64,000 nucleotides of DNA, from assembly GCA_022828595.1 (NCBI GenBank), contig JAKGHH010000004.1:50642922-50706921 (forward strand), written 5' to 3'. Source of the stretch: Nelumbo lutea (lineage: Eukaryota; Streptophyta; Magnoliopsida; Proteales; Nelumbonaceae). The translations under genes and the position numbers were made by a program. Under the pieces are notes generated by a model, which made no database searches, was not told the origin of the DNA, and worked only from the letters and a program-made list of their open reading frames with translations. Below, one piece after another: positions 23,901 to 34,010 of this stretch (position 1 is its first letter; the number at the start of each line of letters is the position of its first letter).

Positions 23901-26900
23901 AATTAATTTTGTTACCTGATATGATTGGAATATAGTGGAGAAACTTATGAATCGCTTTCCAAGGTGAAGCACTAGAAATCGCTCTGACGAGAAGGACAAT
24001 GAGGATAAAAGACAGGTGAGCTGTGAACAGGCAGAAGATGAGGAGTCTGATTTAGAGTTGGACTATTTGGAAAACAGTGTAGGGAAGATGCAAGTCTCAT
24101 GCAAGAAATCGAAGATCATCTGAATGCTTCCTTTCTTTTCACAGATGAAGAGAGAGGGCTACCAGAGGACTCAACTCTGGATCCAACTGTGAAGTCTAGA
24201 GGATCAAACAAGGTGGAGTATCAGGAGGTAGTAGGGAAAGGAAGCCGAAGCTCTAATAAACAGATACCAAAACCAAATTCTCCTCATAGGCAGGGTGTCT
24301 GTAAGGGATTAGATAGGATCAACCTGTGGCCGAGTGGGGAACTTCCAGTTACGGATATGGAAGAGGGCCGCGAGAATGGTCACGAGGTGAATTTAAGTAT
24401 AGAAGATTTCCAAGCGTAATCTCCAAATTTGGTGGCTAGTAAACTCCAGGTTTCTAGACAGGAAAAAATAACAAACCAGACCATTGTTGCTGAGATTCCT
24501 CCCTCGCCAAATCCCAGGTACAAATGTCATTTCAGTTTTGGTTACTAATGTTTGCTCTGTGCCTGAAGTCTTTTCTCCAGTTTCCCAAGAAGCTCTAAGA
24601 CCGCAATACTGTGATAGAATGGACAGTGAAAAGACTGTTGGGAGTGTAAAGGAAGCTGATTCAGAGGATGATAAAGGGGGAAGGAAAATCTAGGAGTTGA
24701 TTGAGAATTAATTGGAGGACTTTAAGAAGCTTGAAGTTGAGAAGCAGACGTCTGAGAGTAGGGAGAGCAAAACTACACTAGGCAGGACTAACCCAAATTC
24801 TGAGGAAGGTTGTAGTAGCTTTAACAAGAGAGAGGATGTATCTGGAGAATGATTTGGTGGCTGCATTTGTGGAAAAATTGGGGTGTAGAATTCAGAATCC
24901 AAATGATTTAAAGGATTTTTTTAAAGGAAAATTTGGGAGACAAAGTGAGAAAGAGAAAGATGAGTGAAGTGGAAAAATTGAGGAGAGATGTGGAGGGGGA
25001 TAAGGAATTCAGTGGGAGAAAGGGAAGTCCTAGGGGAAACAAGTAAGATTCTTAGTAAAATGAGGCTGATTTGTCTTTGGTAAGAATGAAGATTATGAGC
25101 TGGAACTAGAACTAGAACTGTTACAATCAGTTTGGTTGGTCTGGGTCTGTCAGGTAGACCCAATCATTGACAGCCCTATAGAAACCCCATTTGTTAGATC
25201 CAAAAACCAGCTTGCAAATCCATTTACCAAGGTGTTGCACCAGCCCCGGATTGACTTTAATAATTAACAAGTTGAGTCTATATAACATATATAGACTCCA
25301 ACTTGAGGGAGAGTGTTAGAGAGTACTTTCTAGATTATATTACTCTTTTGTTTAGTTGTTGTAGCTGCTGTTTTATTTTATCTAGACTGGGGTACAAAAT
25401 TTTTTATCTTTGTAACTTAAATAGGGTAGTTTAGGAAGTTCAGCTTATTTCTTAAACAAGGGCAGAAGTGTAATCTTGTTCTTAATGAGCCTTGGATTAT
25501 AAATAGTAACCTGGCTGACTGAGAGAGTAGATTTTCTCCCCAGTCAACAAGTTTCTTCCTCTCTAAACTTGCCGCCTCCCTTCTCTCTTCTCCTTCTCTA
25601 TTGTTTCTGAGTGCCAAGTACAGAACTTGCTCACAAGCTCAAAAAAAGATCAAGGGAAAAATCTTTGGTCTATAGATAAGATGATATTTTTATGCTTTTA
25701 CTCATGCATGCTAAAAGAAAATTGGAACACTTGAATCTGCTTTTTAAGATGATTAAGAACTGGAACAAAGAGATTAAAAATCATTTTAGTCTGTGAAGGA
25801 GGATGTTCTCACAAATTTCAAGAAAGATTAGCCCAGTTTCTATAGCCACAGTATATGGTTAAAGAGTAGCTATAAACTTAGGCCACCTACAGGCAGTTAA
25901 CATACATAAAATCAAAATAAATGGAACATTACAGGATCAGAAGACAGACCTTTACCAACAATAAGGCCAAACTGGTTCCAGGTGAGAGCATGGAAAGGCT
26001 CCAACTTTGTGAAGTTCAATACAAGAGCAACAGGTAGGAAAATAATGAGATTGAACAACCCAACAAATCCAAGGAACTCAGCCATACTCACATGATCACC
26101 ATTATCATCATCATCAGGCATCATTTTACGAATAAGAGTGATATAAATCGCATAGAATCCTGCTGAAACAAGAGCAAGGGTGTCCCCAAGAAGTGGATTT
26201 GTAGCAACTGCACTTAACCCCATCTTTGAGTCACCCAAGCTGACTATTATTGTTCCCCCCATGCACAGAAGAACACTGATTAATTTCACCCATGTGAATT
26301 TCTCACCCAAGAATAACAGAGAAACTACAAAGGTGAAAAGACTGGAGGAACTGCTTAAGATGGTGTTTGACTGCAAGAAACAGAAGAGGTTCTTACTACA
26401 CCAAAATCCAAATGAGATTGAATGCAATCAAAGCTAAAAGTAGTGCACAATAAATGGAAGGAAAGCATGAGATTCAAAAATTATTACCGTCACAGTAGTA
26501 AATTTGAGTGAGAGATTGAAACAGAGTTGTGCGAGGAACCAAAAAGGACAAATCAACAGGCTAACCTTTGCAACTCTTGCGCGTGTCCAACGTCCTCTCA
26601 CATCTAATTGTTTATTAGCATCTTGAGCAACCTTAACTGTTCCTGATGGATCTGGCCCACTAGCTTGAAAAGGCATCCTTTCAGACTCGTACAGTTCCAG
26701 TCCTGGTTCATACATAGTACTCTTCTCCAGCAGAGCAGTTTCTCTTAGTTCCATGGGCTCAGATGGGTTCAAATAATCCTGTTTCATACTTAAATCATTC
26801 CCTCCAAGAAGAACAACTTCTTCAGAATCCTCCAGTCTTTGAAGATGCTTATTACTCTTATTACCATGCCACAACCATGAATTCTCCAAGAAGCGTGAAA

Positions 26901-27072
26901 TCTCAACAATAGGGATGTATATCACAAACAAGGAATTGCAAATGTAAGTGATGAGAAATGGGGAAACACCAGAGTCTACAACAGATTGAACAACAAAACT
27001 GGCAGCAATCCAGATTGTGGCAACAGCAAATATATATATCAGACCCAATACCCATCTCCGAACTGAACTCAT
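20930..27072 (-). CDS. EamA/DMT transporter, SLC35F5-like (3 exons)
   Basis: Exons read on the minus strand: 27072-26488, 26370-25950 and 21240-20930. They join in frame with GT-AG introns to 438 codons and TAG. The start MSSVRRW fits plant homologues. Ten hydrophobic helices are visible. The first EamA half starts LGLIYIFAVATIWIAASFVV; a long acidic cytosolic loop spans about residues 65-165; then come RARVAKVSLLICPFWFLAQL, TSNTILSSSSSLFTFVVSLL, FLGEKFTW, NPLLGDTLALVSAGFYAIYI and SDYLWAKAVLLTTTTVATAG. The second intron is 4.7 kb and TE-filled. The family is uncharacterised in plants; a solute or nucleotide-sugar-type transporter in an endomembrane is likely. All three exons are intact. Confidence 0.92.
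21906..22900 (-). pseudogene. LINE 3' end with RNase H
   Basis: Reading from 22884 down: a zinc-finger tail fragment (22884-22675), then RNase H (LKLNFDGSSFGN near 22460, GIGGVIRNEKWGN, ELNAVVFGMQNAL, LVVETISKVVISWL, RLANSLADQLAKQGVNRE). The usual catalytic Asp in ETISK is Thr. A C15-type run (22270-22284) breaks it. It ends at a T-rich tail (21908) on the plus strand, the complement of the poly(A) end. Same orientation as the host gene. Confidence 0.8.
23078..23534. mobile_element. hAT-type MITE, GACCTGTTCATGGGCC family, copy 1
   Basis: 457 bp. Left end TAGACCTGTTCATGGGTCGG; right end inverted TAGACCTGTTCATGGGCCAG. Perfect 8-bp target duplication CTAGGGAA at 23070-23077 and 23535-23542, the length made by hAT transposases. 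GC-rich ends carry repeated GGGCTTGGGC/GCCCGAGCC motifs around an AT-rich core (23230-23410). Confidence 0.93.
23543..23650 (-). repeat. Dispersed repeat TTTTCAAGGTGCCAAGG
   Basis: On the minus strand it starts CATAGTTTTCAAGGTGCCAA, and it aligns for over 100 bp with 63419-63555 on the plus strand. The MITE at 23078 sits inside it; the repeat resumes at 23069 going left. Confidence 0.65.
23950..25150 (+). pseudogene. LINE ORF1 C-terminal tail
   Basis: An acidic, lysine-rich low-complexity frame (DEERGLPEDSTLDP, SEDDKGGRKI). 24860-25010 aligns with 4655-4800 of the first LINE (GAGAAAG..AAGTGAAG/TGGAAAAATTGAGGAGAGA). No endonuclease follows. Antisense to the transporter gene. Confidence 0.55.
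25155..25641 (+). mobile_element. 5'-truncated Ty1/copia: RNase H tail plus 3' LTR
   Basis: 25195-25260 reads as the end of copia RNase H (NQLANPFTKVLHQPR). A polypurine tract ACTTGAGGGAGAG (25300-25312) precedes an LTR starting TGTTAGAGAG at 25313. The LTR has a TATA box (ATTATAAATAG, near 25496) and ends near CAAGCTCA at 25641. The exact end is uncertain. Confidence 0.65.
26371..26487 (-). other. Intron 1 of the transporter gene
   Basis: 117 bp, GTAATA donor and TTTCTTGCAG acceptor, phase 0. Splicing restores the conserved FTTVTSNTILSS. Confidence 0.9.
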
Positions 27073-27889
27073 ATCTTTGGAGTTGAATGTTCGATAAAAT
27101 TCGCCACCAATTTTCAATGAAACCCAGCAATATATAATATATTCTCCAATTTCCAAATGCCCATATAGACAAATCACTTCCAACACCCTACTTGCAGGTT
27201 ATAACCAAAGACCATAGGTCACCTAGAACAATCAAACCATCAAAGAAAATCTTAGATTTCAGTAACTAAGCTAGGATTGCACCCACAACCATCAACTTGT
27301 GCAGAATGATCCATGGCCAAAGTGGGCTAGTGGGTAGATCACAGGATTACTAGAATCTACCAGAGTAAATTATAACATGCCTCCAACACATAATAATCAA
27401 TAAGATATAAGACCCACAGATTCTCTGGTCAAATGCATGAATTATAACATCAAAAAGAAGATGGTAAATCAAAAACCAATCCTCCTAAACATGTTACTTA
27501 AATAGAGAGAGGATGAAATAGTAATAGAGAATTGACTTGGACAATCTAAAGAGTAGTTGAAATCTACAAAAGAGTTGGTTAATTTTTTTCATATCTTTTC
27601 AGATTTATCAGAATGAATACAGATTTGTGATTCTAAACTATAAGAGCTAACGAAACAACAAATGAAATAGAAGTGTTCAGAATGAGTTAAAATCTTCTAA
27701 TAGTTGATTTGAAAGACAATTTAATCCTAAGATGACAACATGACAGAAGTGTTCGGAATGAGAAAATGTTTAGGAAGGGAGTAAAAGAATTCAAATCTTT
27801 TAGAAGAAAAAACTATATTCGATAAATACTTTCATAATAAGAAAAGTAAAACATAAAAAAAGGCAAACCTTTTAAAGCTCAATATCCCC
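27073..27889. other. Upstream or 5' UTR intron of the transporter gene
   Basis: AT-rich non-coding sequence upstream of the start codon. No ORF or recognisable repeat. Probably leader intron, inferred from the candidate leader exon at 28441-28750. Confidence 0.4.
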
Positions 27890-28312
27890 AAACTCAACAA
27901 GGTATTATAGGCTTTGTTCTTGGGGCCAATTGGGAAGGGCACTCACTAAAAGCAGAAATCATGGTAGTGATACAACGAGTACGGAAAGCAAAATACATGA
28001 ACACTAAGAAGCTTGTGATTAAGGGTAACTCCAAAGTGGTGGTGGGTTGGCTGCAGAACATGGAGGAGGCTTTTTCGGTCTATAGGAATGAACTTAAGAA
28101 GTTTAAATGGATAGTCACATGAAGTTCAATGGATTCCAAGACCAGCCAGTGCTATGGCAGATGTTTTGGGAAAAAAAAACAGGGGGTGGATAGAGATAAT
28201 TTATTTTCGGCTGAATTGTAATGATATGGTTATTGAGAAGAGATAAACCATCTATCCGTTGCTGTATACTTCATTGTATATGTCTTAAGCTTGAACAAAT
28301 TCAAGCTATTTA
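27890..28312 (+). pseudogene. LINE 3' end with RNase H (plus strand)
   Basis: 27925-28090 reads as L1-type RNase H (KAEIMVVIQRVRKAKY, KLVIKGNSKVVVGWLQNMEEAF, YRNELKKFKW). PRPASAMADVLGKKNRGW follows after a frameshift. It ends ATTCAAGCTATTTATTAAAAAAAAAA. Strongly 5'-truncated. It sits upstream of the transporter gene. Confidence 0.75.
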
Positions 28313-28440
28313 TTAAAAAAAAAAATCAACTAAGAAAAAATAAAGTTTAACAAAAACTAGCAAACAGGATAAGCATTAAAATCACAATGGCATCTGAAGA
28401 AAAATGTAGGATGCATATGGAAAAGGGTAAAAAATTTTAC

Positions 28441-28750
28441 CAATCAAACGCGGTGATGACCAGCCCAGAGCAGAAAAACTTCATGACTGAGAATTTTAAT
28501 AGCAATCTATAATCAGAGCCCATTCCAGCAACCATAATCCATAAGTACCCAACCCAGGTCGGTTACAGGTTCCTTAAATCAGCTGTGTAACAACTAAATC
28601 AGAAGAAGCTCCATGACGGTGGCCGATGTCAAAAACTGTCAGAGCATGTGCCTGCAACCGCACCAAACAAAAGATTCCCTTGAGCCTTGAGGTGATGGAG
28701 AAAAAGCAATACTCATCAAGGACCTAGGACCCATATAAATTGATTTCTAC
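28441..28750 (-). other. Candidate 5' UTR exon of the transporter gene
   Basis: On the minus strand an AT-balanced, non-coding block ends at GTTTGATTG followed by GTAAAATT, a good splice donor, with a plausible leader upstream. No cDNA evidence; inferred. Confidence 0.3.
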
Positions 28751-30215
28751 CACGAGAAGGGCAAAATTCCAGAGTAGTAGTTCTTGATTGTTATTATTGC
28801 CGATTGCCGACGATGGCGACTTTTATCGCTGAAAGCTCCCAACAGGCTAACACTGATTCTTCCTTTGGCATGTCGTTTGGAAAGCTAGAGCGTTTCACAC
28901 GAGTTCACATCCTCTGCATTGGGTTGCAGAAAAATCTCTGCAACCACCAATGCAAATTTAACACGTTATCGGTTAGTAATCGAGGTGTGGACGGCTGAAA
29001 CTAACTGCCGTTCTTTTATTTTAGGAAGAGATACGGACAGTCCAACGCAGAATTCTAATCTCCACCCTTCTCCTAATCTTTTTTTTAATTATTTTTACTA
29101 TCTTTTGAAAAACCCTTTTCCACCCTTATTTTTACTATCTGTTGCCCCTTTTCCTTCTCTCGCCCTTCCTCCTCCTTAGGAGTTCATATGCTCAGCACTC
29201 CTTTCTCTTGTTTCCTATTCAACATAGACCACCGGCGATGGTTGTGCCATTGGACACCGATCGTCGGCAACGGTTATTCCTCTCTCTCCCTAGCTTTCTT
29301 GTTTCCTCTTCTTCCCTCTTCCTCTGAATCAACAATCCAGCACTCCATTCAGGCCGTCGTTACAATCACCGACACTATTACAGCCACTGGGCATCGGACT
29401 AATCATGAACAACATGTTAAATGTTAACCTCTAATGATTTTGAACCGTAAAACACTACCTACTATATATTGTTTTTGTGTTAGTTATTTGTTGCAATAAT
29501 TAAGGGGTGGAGATTTTTGCTTTTTTTCTAACAGTTTTTGCTTTTCCATATTGAACCATTATACCTAAACAATATCTATTGTTTTGTTTAGTTGTCTAAT
29601 GTGTTACAACATCAAACCCTTATTCTTTCTTATCCCACCCTGTTATTGATACTAATAATATTTCTCTGTGATTTTTAAAAGAATTCCAATAAAAGAAGTT
29701 GGTTGAATATTGGGATTTGGAAGGGCTGCTTTATGTTGGGGTTGGGGTTGAATGATGGTTGAATGCGCCCCACCCATCATTGAATTTTGGTATGGTCTAA
29801 TACTAGTCTGATCATATTTCCTATTTAACCAGATTGTTTATGATATTAATACGCATTCAGGGTAGTATTACTATTACTTGTCAAATGAAATACTTAATCT
29901 ACAAAATTCCTTAATTATTCACCATTTCAGAAATGACCCAAATCTATTTACCTCTCACCTTACCAACTTCCTAGATGATTATGTGTTGACTTGTTGCAAA
30001 GATATTTAAACTTGGCCAATCACCTAAATATTTCTTATTCTTTCTTTATTTCCATACTTATAACATGTTATATTACTCCTCTAATCTCAATTGTAAATTC
30101 ATTTTTGTTCAATTCTTTATAGAGGTAGTTGAATTCAACGGAAACAATAATCTTTAATTTGTTTTTTACTTAAGTTTTCCTTATCTTTTAATTTGTACCT
30201 GATTTTGGTGTACAG

Positions 30216-30303
30216 GATACAAAGCAATGTATTAATATCTATGGAGAGGGATCTCAATATATATTGAAGCATCATGATTGGTCTATGCATCCATGGGAAT
30301 CAG
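30216..30303 (+). other. Possible captured exon inside the long-armed element
   Basis: An 88-bp block sits between TTGGTGTACAG and GTCAATAC, so it has AG and GT flanks. One frame is open throughout (29 codons, including NIYGEGSQYILKHHDWSMHP). I do not recognise the protein. It could be chance. Confidence 0.3.
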
Positions 30304-31409
30304 GTCAATACACGTGGGAATGAAAGATTATTAAATATCTTCTTTGGGTTGTGTTTGGTCAATACACAACCTTGATGATTGTGGCAAGACGTTGAAGAAC
30401 CTGTAATATACAAACTAATTCTGAAAGAAGAGAAGATTTTGAATTTTTTGGTACTTTGACCTATAAATTTGAAAACATGATTCCACTAGTATAGATAGGA
30501 ACTTCAAAATGTGTGTATATCCAGATATAGCATCTAAATTCCAAGCTAAAGCTCTAAAACCCACTTTTCTTTAACAAATGTTTATTCTTGCTGACTAGAT
30601 TAGTTAGTTTTGTTGTTGTTGAATCATGTTTGTGTATGTGGGTTTGTGACTATATGGATCATTAATCATTATAAGTGAAAGATGAAAAGCATTCGAAGAT
30701 AAGAGCATTTCGGTAATGCTTCTAAACAAATCGCTAACTGCTATCATCGAGTGCTGTCAATTACGTAATTAATTACTTATTTTATTAATCCACGTAATTG
30801 TTTTTCTTAAGTAATAATTTGTAATTGCTTGTTAATGAAAAATAGCCATTTCTCAAAGGTTGCAGCATTCAGGTACTCAAACAATAACTTTACATTCAGA
30901 GATAAAAAAATCTGAAAATCAAATTTCATGAATAAAGGAACAAAGTAGAGCTGCAATTTGGGCTGGCTGGGGTTGAACATTTGTTAATGGGTGGAACTTA
31001 ACAAAGGAAGGTAAAAGAAGGGAATCACTCATTTTTCTCATATCCATAGGTTATCACTTTTCAGGTTTTCAGCCTTGAGATTGGCATCTAATTCAAATGC
31101 CCCCTTCACTAGTAAATTGTTGCCCGTCATGATCATCCGATTGCAACCCTTCATCATCTAATGAGGCTAATTAAATTAATTGGTGGAACTGAATACTCAG
31201 TAGTCAAATAGAGTCTCACCCAGTATGTATAGACTTCACCAAAGTCGTTATCCAAATGCAGCCAGTAAAAAAAAAAAGAAGTACAATACATTTTAACATG
31301 TTGTTCATGCTTTGTCCGATGCCCAGTGGTTGCAGCAACAGTGACCTGGATAGAGTGTTGGGTTGTTGATTTGAAAGGAGAGGGAAGAAGAGGAAACAAG
31401 AAAACTAGG

Positions 31410-31410
<1 letters not shown>

Positions 31411-31442
<32 letters not shown>
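31411..31442. repeat. (GA)n microsatellite
   Basis: About 16 GA repeats in the right arm of the long-armed element; absent from the left arm. Confidence 0.9.
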
Positions 31443-31449
<7 letters not shown>

Positions 31450-31770
31450 ATAAACGTCACCGGTGGTTGATGTTCGGCAGCACAACCGTCACCGGTGGTA
31501 GGTGTGGAACAAGGAGGGCGAGAGAATGGAGTGCTGAGCAGACAATGTGAACTCTTGAGCAGGAGGGAGGGCAAGAGAAAGAAAGAGGGGGCAAGAGAAA
31601 GAAAGGAATACTGAACTATTGGTGGGTTTTTCAAAACATAGTAAAAATAATAAAATAAAAAACGGCCATTAGTTTCAGCCTTCCACACCTCTGTTTAAGA
31701 ACCAATGACGTGTTAAATTGGCATTGGTGGTTGCATCTGCAACCTACAACCATGATGCAGAGGATGTGAC

Positions 31771-32260
31771 CTTGTTTCTCATGTCTCCTTTGGTACGGTA
31801 GCAAACAACAAATTAGATCATCTCTCTAGTTCCAAATACTCATTTTCTCATTAGCCAGGATATCCATACTATTAGATGATAAGAAGTAGTTCACATCGTC
31901 CCATTGCTCCCTATAACACATCCCTACCGTGTATTGAGAACATCTCCCATGAATGCACACTTATATGATCATACATGTGCCCAGTGGGGTGCTGATATAA
32001 TCTCGTTTTTCCTATCCATAAGAATCCTACTCACACATCACCATACCATATTCACAATCACTTTTGCATTTATTAATCAGATGTTTTTCGGATATCATAT
32101 TTTTTTCCATATCATATTCGAATCCTTCATCAAATAATTCAGTTGGACAACTTTTTCAGATTTTTTTTACTCGAACCCCTCCCAAACAGGCACTAGATAT
32201 ATTGCTTCTGAAGCAGAGTCACCTACCAGCCCTTATCAAACATATTGTGATTTAGCGTAA
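31771..32260. other. Unassigned intergenic sequence
   Basis: No gene or repeat recognised. Confidence 0.4.
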
Positions 32261-32688
32261 GTTTGGCACCAATGTTGTTGCTCCAGAAAATGGTGACACA
32301 TCAACACCACATTGGTAAAAATGGTGCTCCAGGAAACACCTATTTGTTTGAAACCATTTTTCCATAAAAAATGGTGCTCCAATCCATGCCTTGGAAATCG
32401 AGAAGGCATGGTTTGGAGCAATGCTGAATTTGGCGTTTTCTCATATTGCAGCTTGCTACTGCCAATGAGGACATGATGTGGTAGTGACATGGACTTCCTA
32501 TAATGGGTACCAACACTGAAGACAAACATGGAGCGTTGGTACCAAATAAAAAGTGCTATTGTTGCTCCAGGAAACGTCATACCTGGCAGCAACATTTCCG
32601 AACAGAAAAAAAGACATTGTTTTCTTAGAAAATGGTGCTTCCAACCCACACATCAGCAACACCGTTATCTGCATCATTAATGCCAAAC
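32261..32688. mobile_element. Possible MITE with GTTTGGCA ends
   Basis: 428 bp, beginning GTTTGGCACCAATG and ending (inverted) GTTTGGCATTAATG. The interior repeats AATGGTGCTCCA and GTTGCTCCAGGAAA several times in both orientations. Flanks TAA and ATA do not give a clean 3-bp duplication. Confidence 0.45.
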
Positions 32689-32824
32689 ATATACTTAGTT
32701 TTCTATCATTTTTAATTATGCTTTACATAGGAATGCTAAAAGTTGTGTTTGGTAAATTTTTGAAAAGTCAATACGGGTTTTAGGACACCAAAACCATTGC
32801 TAGTTTTTCCAAAATACTGGTGTT

Positions 32825-32911
32825 TAGACCTATTCATAGGCTGGGCTCTGGGCCAGGCCCATTAGAATTTTGACAAAAGTCAAGCCCGAGGCCGGCCCAT
32901 GAACAAGTCTA
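32825..32911. mobile_element. 87-bp mini-MITE, GACCTGTTCATGGGCC family
   Basis: Left end TAGACCTATTCATAGGCTGG, right end inverted TAGACTTGTTCATGGGCCGG. A perfect 8-bp target duplication, CTGGTGTT, lies at 32817-32824 and 32912-32919. It is the same family as 23078-23534 and 36506-36999 but is almost only termini. Confidence 0.88.
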
Positions 32912-32929
32912 CTGGTGTTCAACCAATGC

Positions 32930-33700
32930 AATATAAAGTGTTGTTGCCTAGGATGGGTTGGGGGCAACAAGGTAATTTTTCTTCCGAGCAGAGGGCTGGT
33001 AGGTCAGACCTACGAAGAGAAAGAAGACATCAGAGGCCCTGGGTGCTAACTCGAGACGGGTACTCTGACAGTCAAGTTAGTATGGGGGTAGTAGGAGGTG
33101 GACGAGACCTGAGTAAGGGGTGCTCAGACAAGGTCACACAAGAAGTTGTAGAGATCTAAGTAGTCCAAAGTCTAGATGTTTACCTTGAGAGGGTTTCCCC
33201 TTATTTATACTTGAGGTCGCCTAGAGGTAGGTGGATTTGGATGGTTAGGATGCAGTTTGGCCTTGAGGAGCATGACCATCTAAGGCCTTCGTGTGTGGCC
33301 GCGCCATTGGCTCCACGTTGCGCGCCGACCTCTATTTTATGCATGCCCTTGATGAATCGATTTTTTGGGTGATGTATCAATTTTTTGTGCTAAGTACCTC
33401 GTCATTTGGTCTGCTTCAAAGTGGCCGATGACTTAGAGGCCGAAGTGTACTTTTGTTGGATGAGGACTTGGATGCCGAGTTGGGTGGTGGCGAGCTGGAT
33501 TGATTGTTGAGCTTCGTAGTTCTTTAGAGACCTACAAGGAATCAATGTCAGAGGACCCAAGGTGGGTAACCTGATGAGGTCACTCCGATGCTTAAATCAG
33601 TACTCTCATAGTAGACTACGAGCTAAAAATCACAAAGTATGAGCTAGAATATGCTTACTTGCCCCCCCCCTATGCCATTAGGGTTGGTGCCTTTATATAG
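32930..33700 (-). repeat. Tat-type LTR remnants, two modules
   Basis: Two segments (32990-33240 and 33545-33700) resemble LTR promoter ends read on the minus strand. Each has a TATA box (TATAAATAAGG near 33205; TATATAAAGG near 33695) followed by a leader and GACTTGAG/TACTAACTTGA-like motifs, as in the LTRs of the Tat element at 38083. No internal coding region remains. Confidence 0.45.
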
Positions 33701-33856
33701 GCATTGTTTGGCGTGGGCTTCACGCACCATATCCGAGATTTCTGAGGTAACCACCATGCATGTTGACCACCCTCCGGATCATTTGGCACATGGGCCAACT
33801 TCCATGGATCATGGGAGTGTTTGGATATGCATGCCGAATTTTTCGCCAAGCACATC

Positions 33857-34010
33857 TCGCAGGTCGCCAGGTCACGCCAAGGCCAGGCTGCCAGGTCGCA
33901 CCTGTGCCAGGCTACCAGTTCGCACCAAGGCCAAGTCGCGCCAGGGCCAGGCCGCTAGGTTGCGCCAGGGCTAGGCTGCTAAGTCGTGCTTGGGCCAGGC
34001 CGCCAGGTGG
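33857..34010 (+). repeat. 24-bp minisatellite, about 6 units
   Basis: Diverged units of the form CCAGGTCGCRCCAAGGCCAGGC repeat head-to-tail. No spacers of constant length, so not CRISPR. Confidence 0.7.

Larger units (their letters stand above)
21241..25949 (-). other. Large TE-filled intron 2 of the transporter gene
   Basis: Donor GTCTGTC after AAAG, acceptor TTATATTCAG. It holds a LINE 3' end, a hAT-type MITE inside an older repeat, a LINE ORF1 tail and a copia 3' end. 21241-21905 and 22900-23060 show no recognised feature. Confidence 0.85.
28905..31770. mobile_element. Non-autonomous element with about 0.5-kb inverted arms
   Basis: Left arm 28905-29425 and right arm 31289-31770 are inverted copies: CACATCCTCTGCAT, TGCAACCACCAATGC, AATTTAACACGT, GGCTGAAACTAA, TTTTTACTAT.TTTTGAAAAA, CACTGGGCATCGGAC and AACATGTTAAA occur in the same order. 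The 1.9-kb centre encodes no transposase. Long arms suggest a Mutator-like or fold-back element. No clear target duplication found, and the outer limits may reach 28868 and 31810. Confidence 0.65.

Noticed and set aside
24708..25163. Minus-strand frames opposite the LINE ORF1 tail
   Set aside because: Leu/Ser/Pro-rich shadows of a Glu/Lys-rich sense frame.
28804..29427. Plus-strand short frames that might be a small gene near 28.8-29.4 kb
   Set aside because: Mostly overlap the left arm of the inverted-arm element; the right arm shows frame changes and no conserved protein.
32236..32649. Open minus-strand frame of 137 codons
   Set aside because: Lies inside a MITE-like element with internal inverted repeats; composition explains it and it has no protein-like domain.
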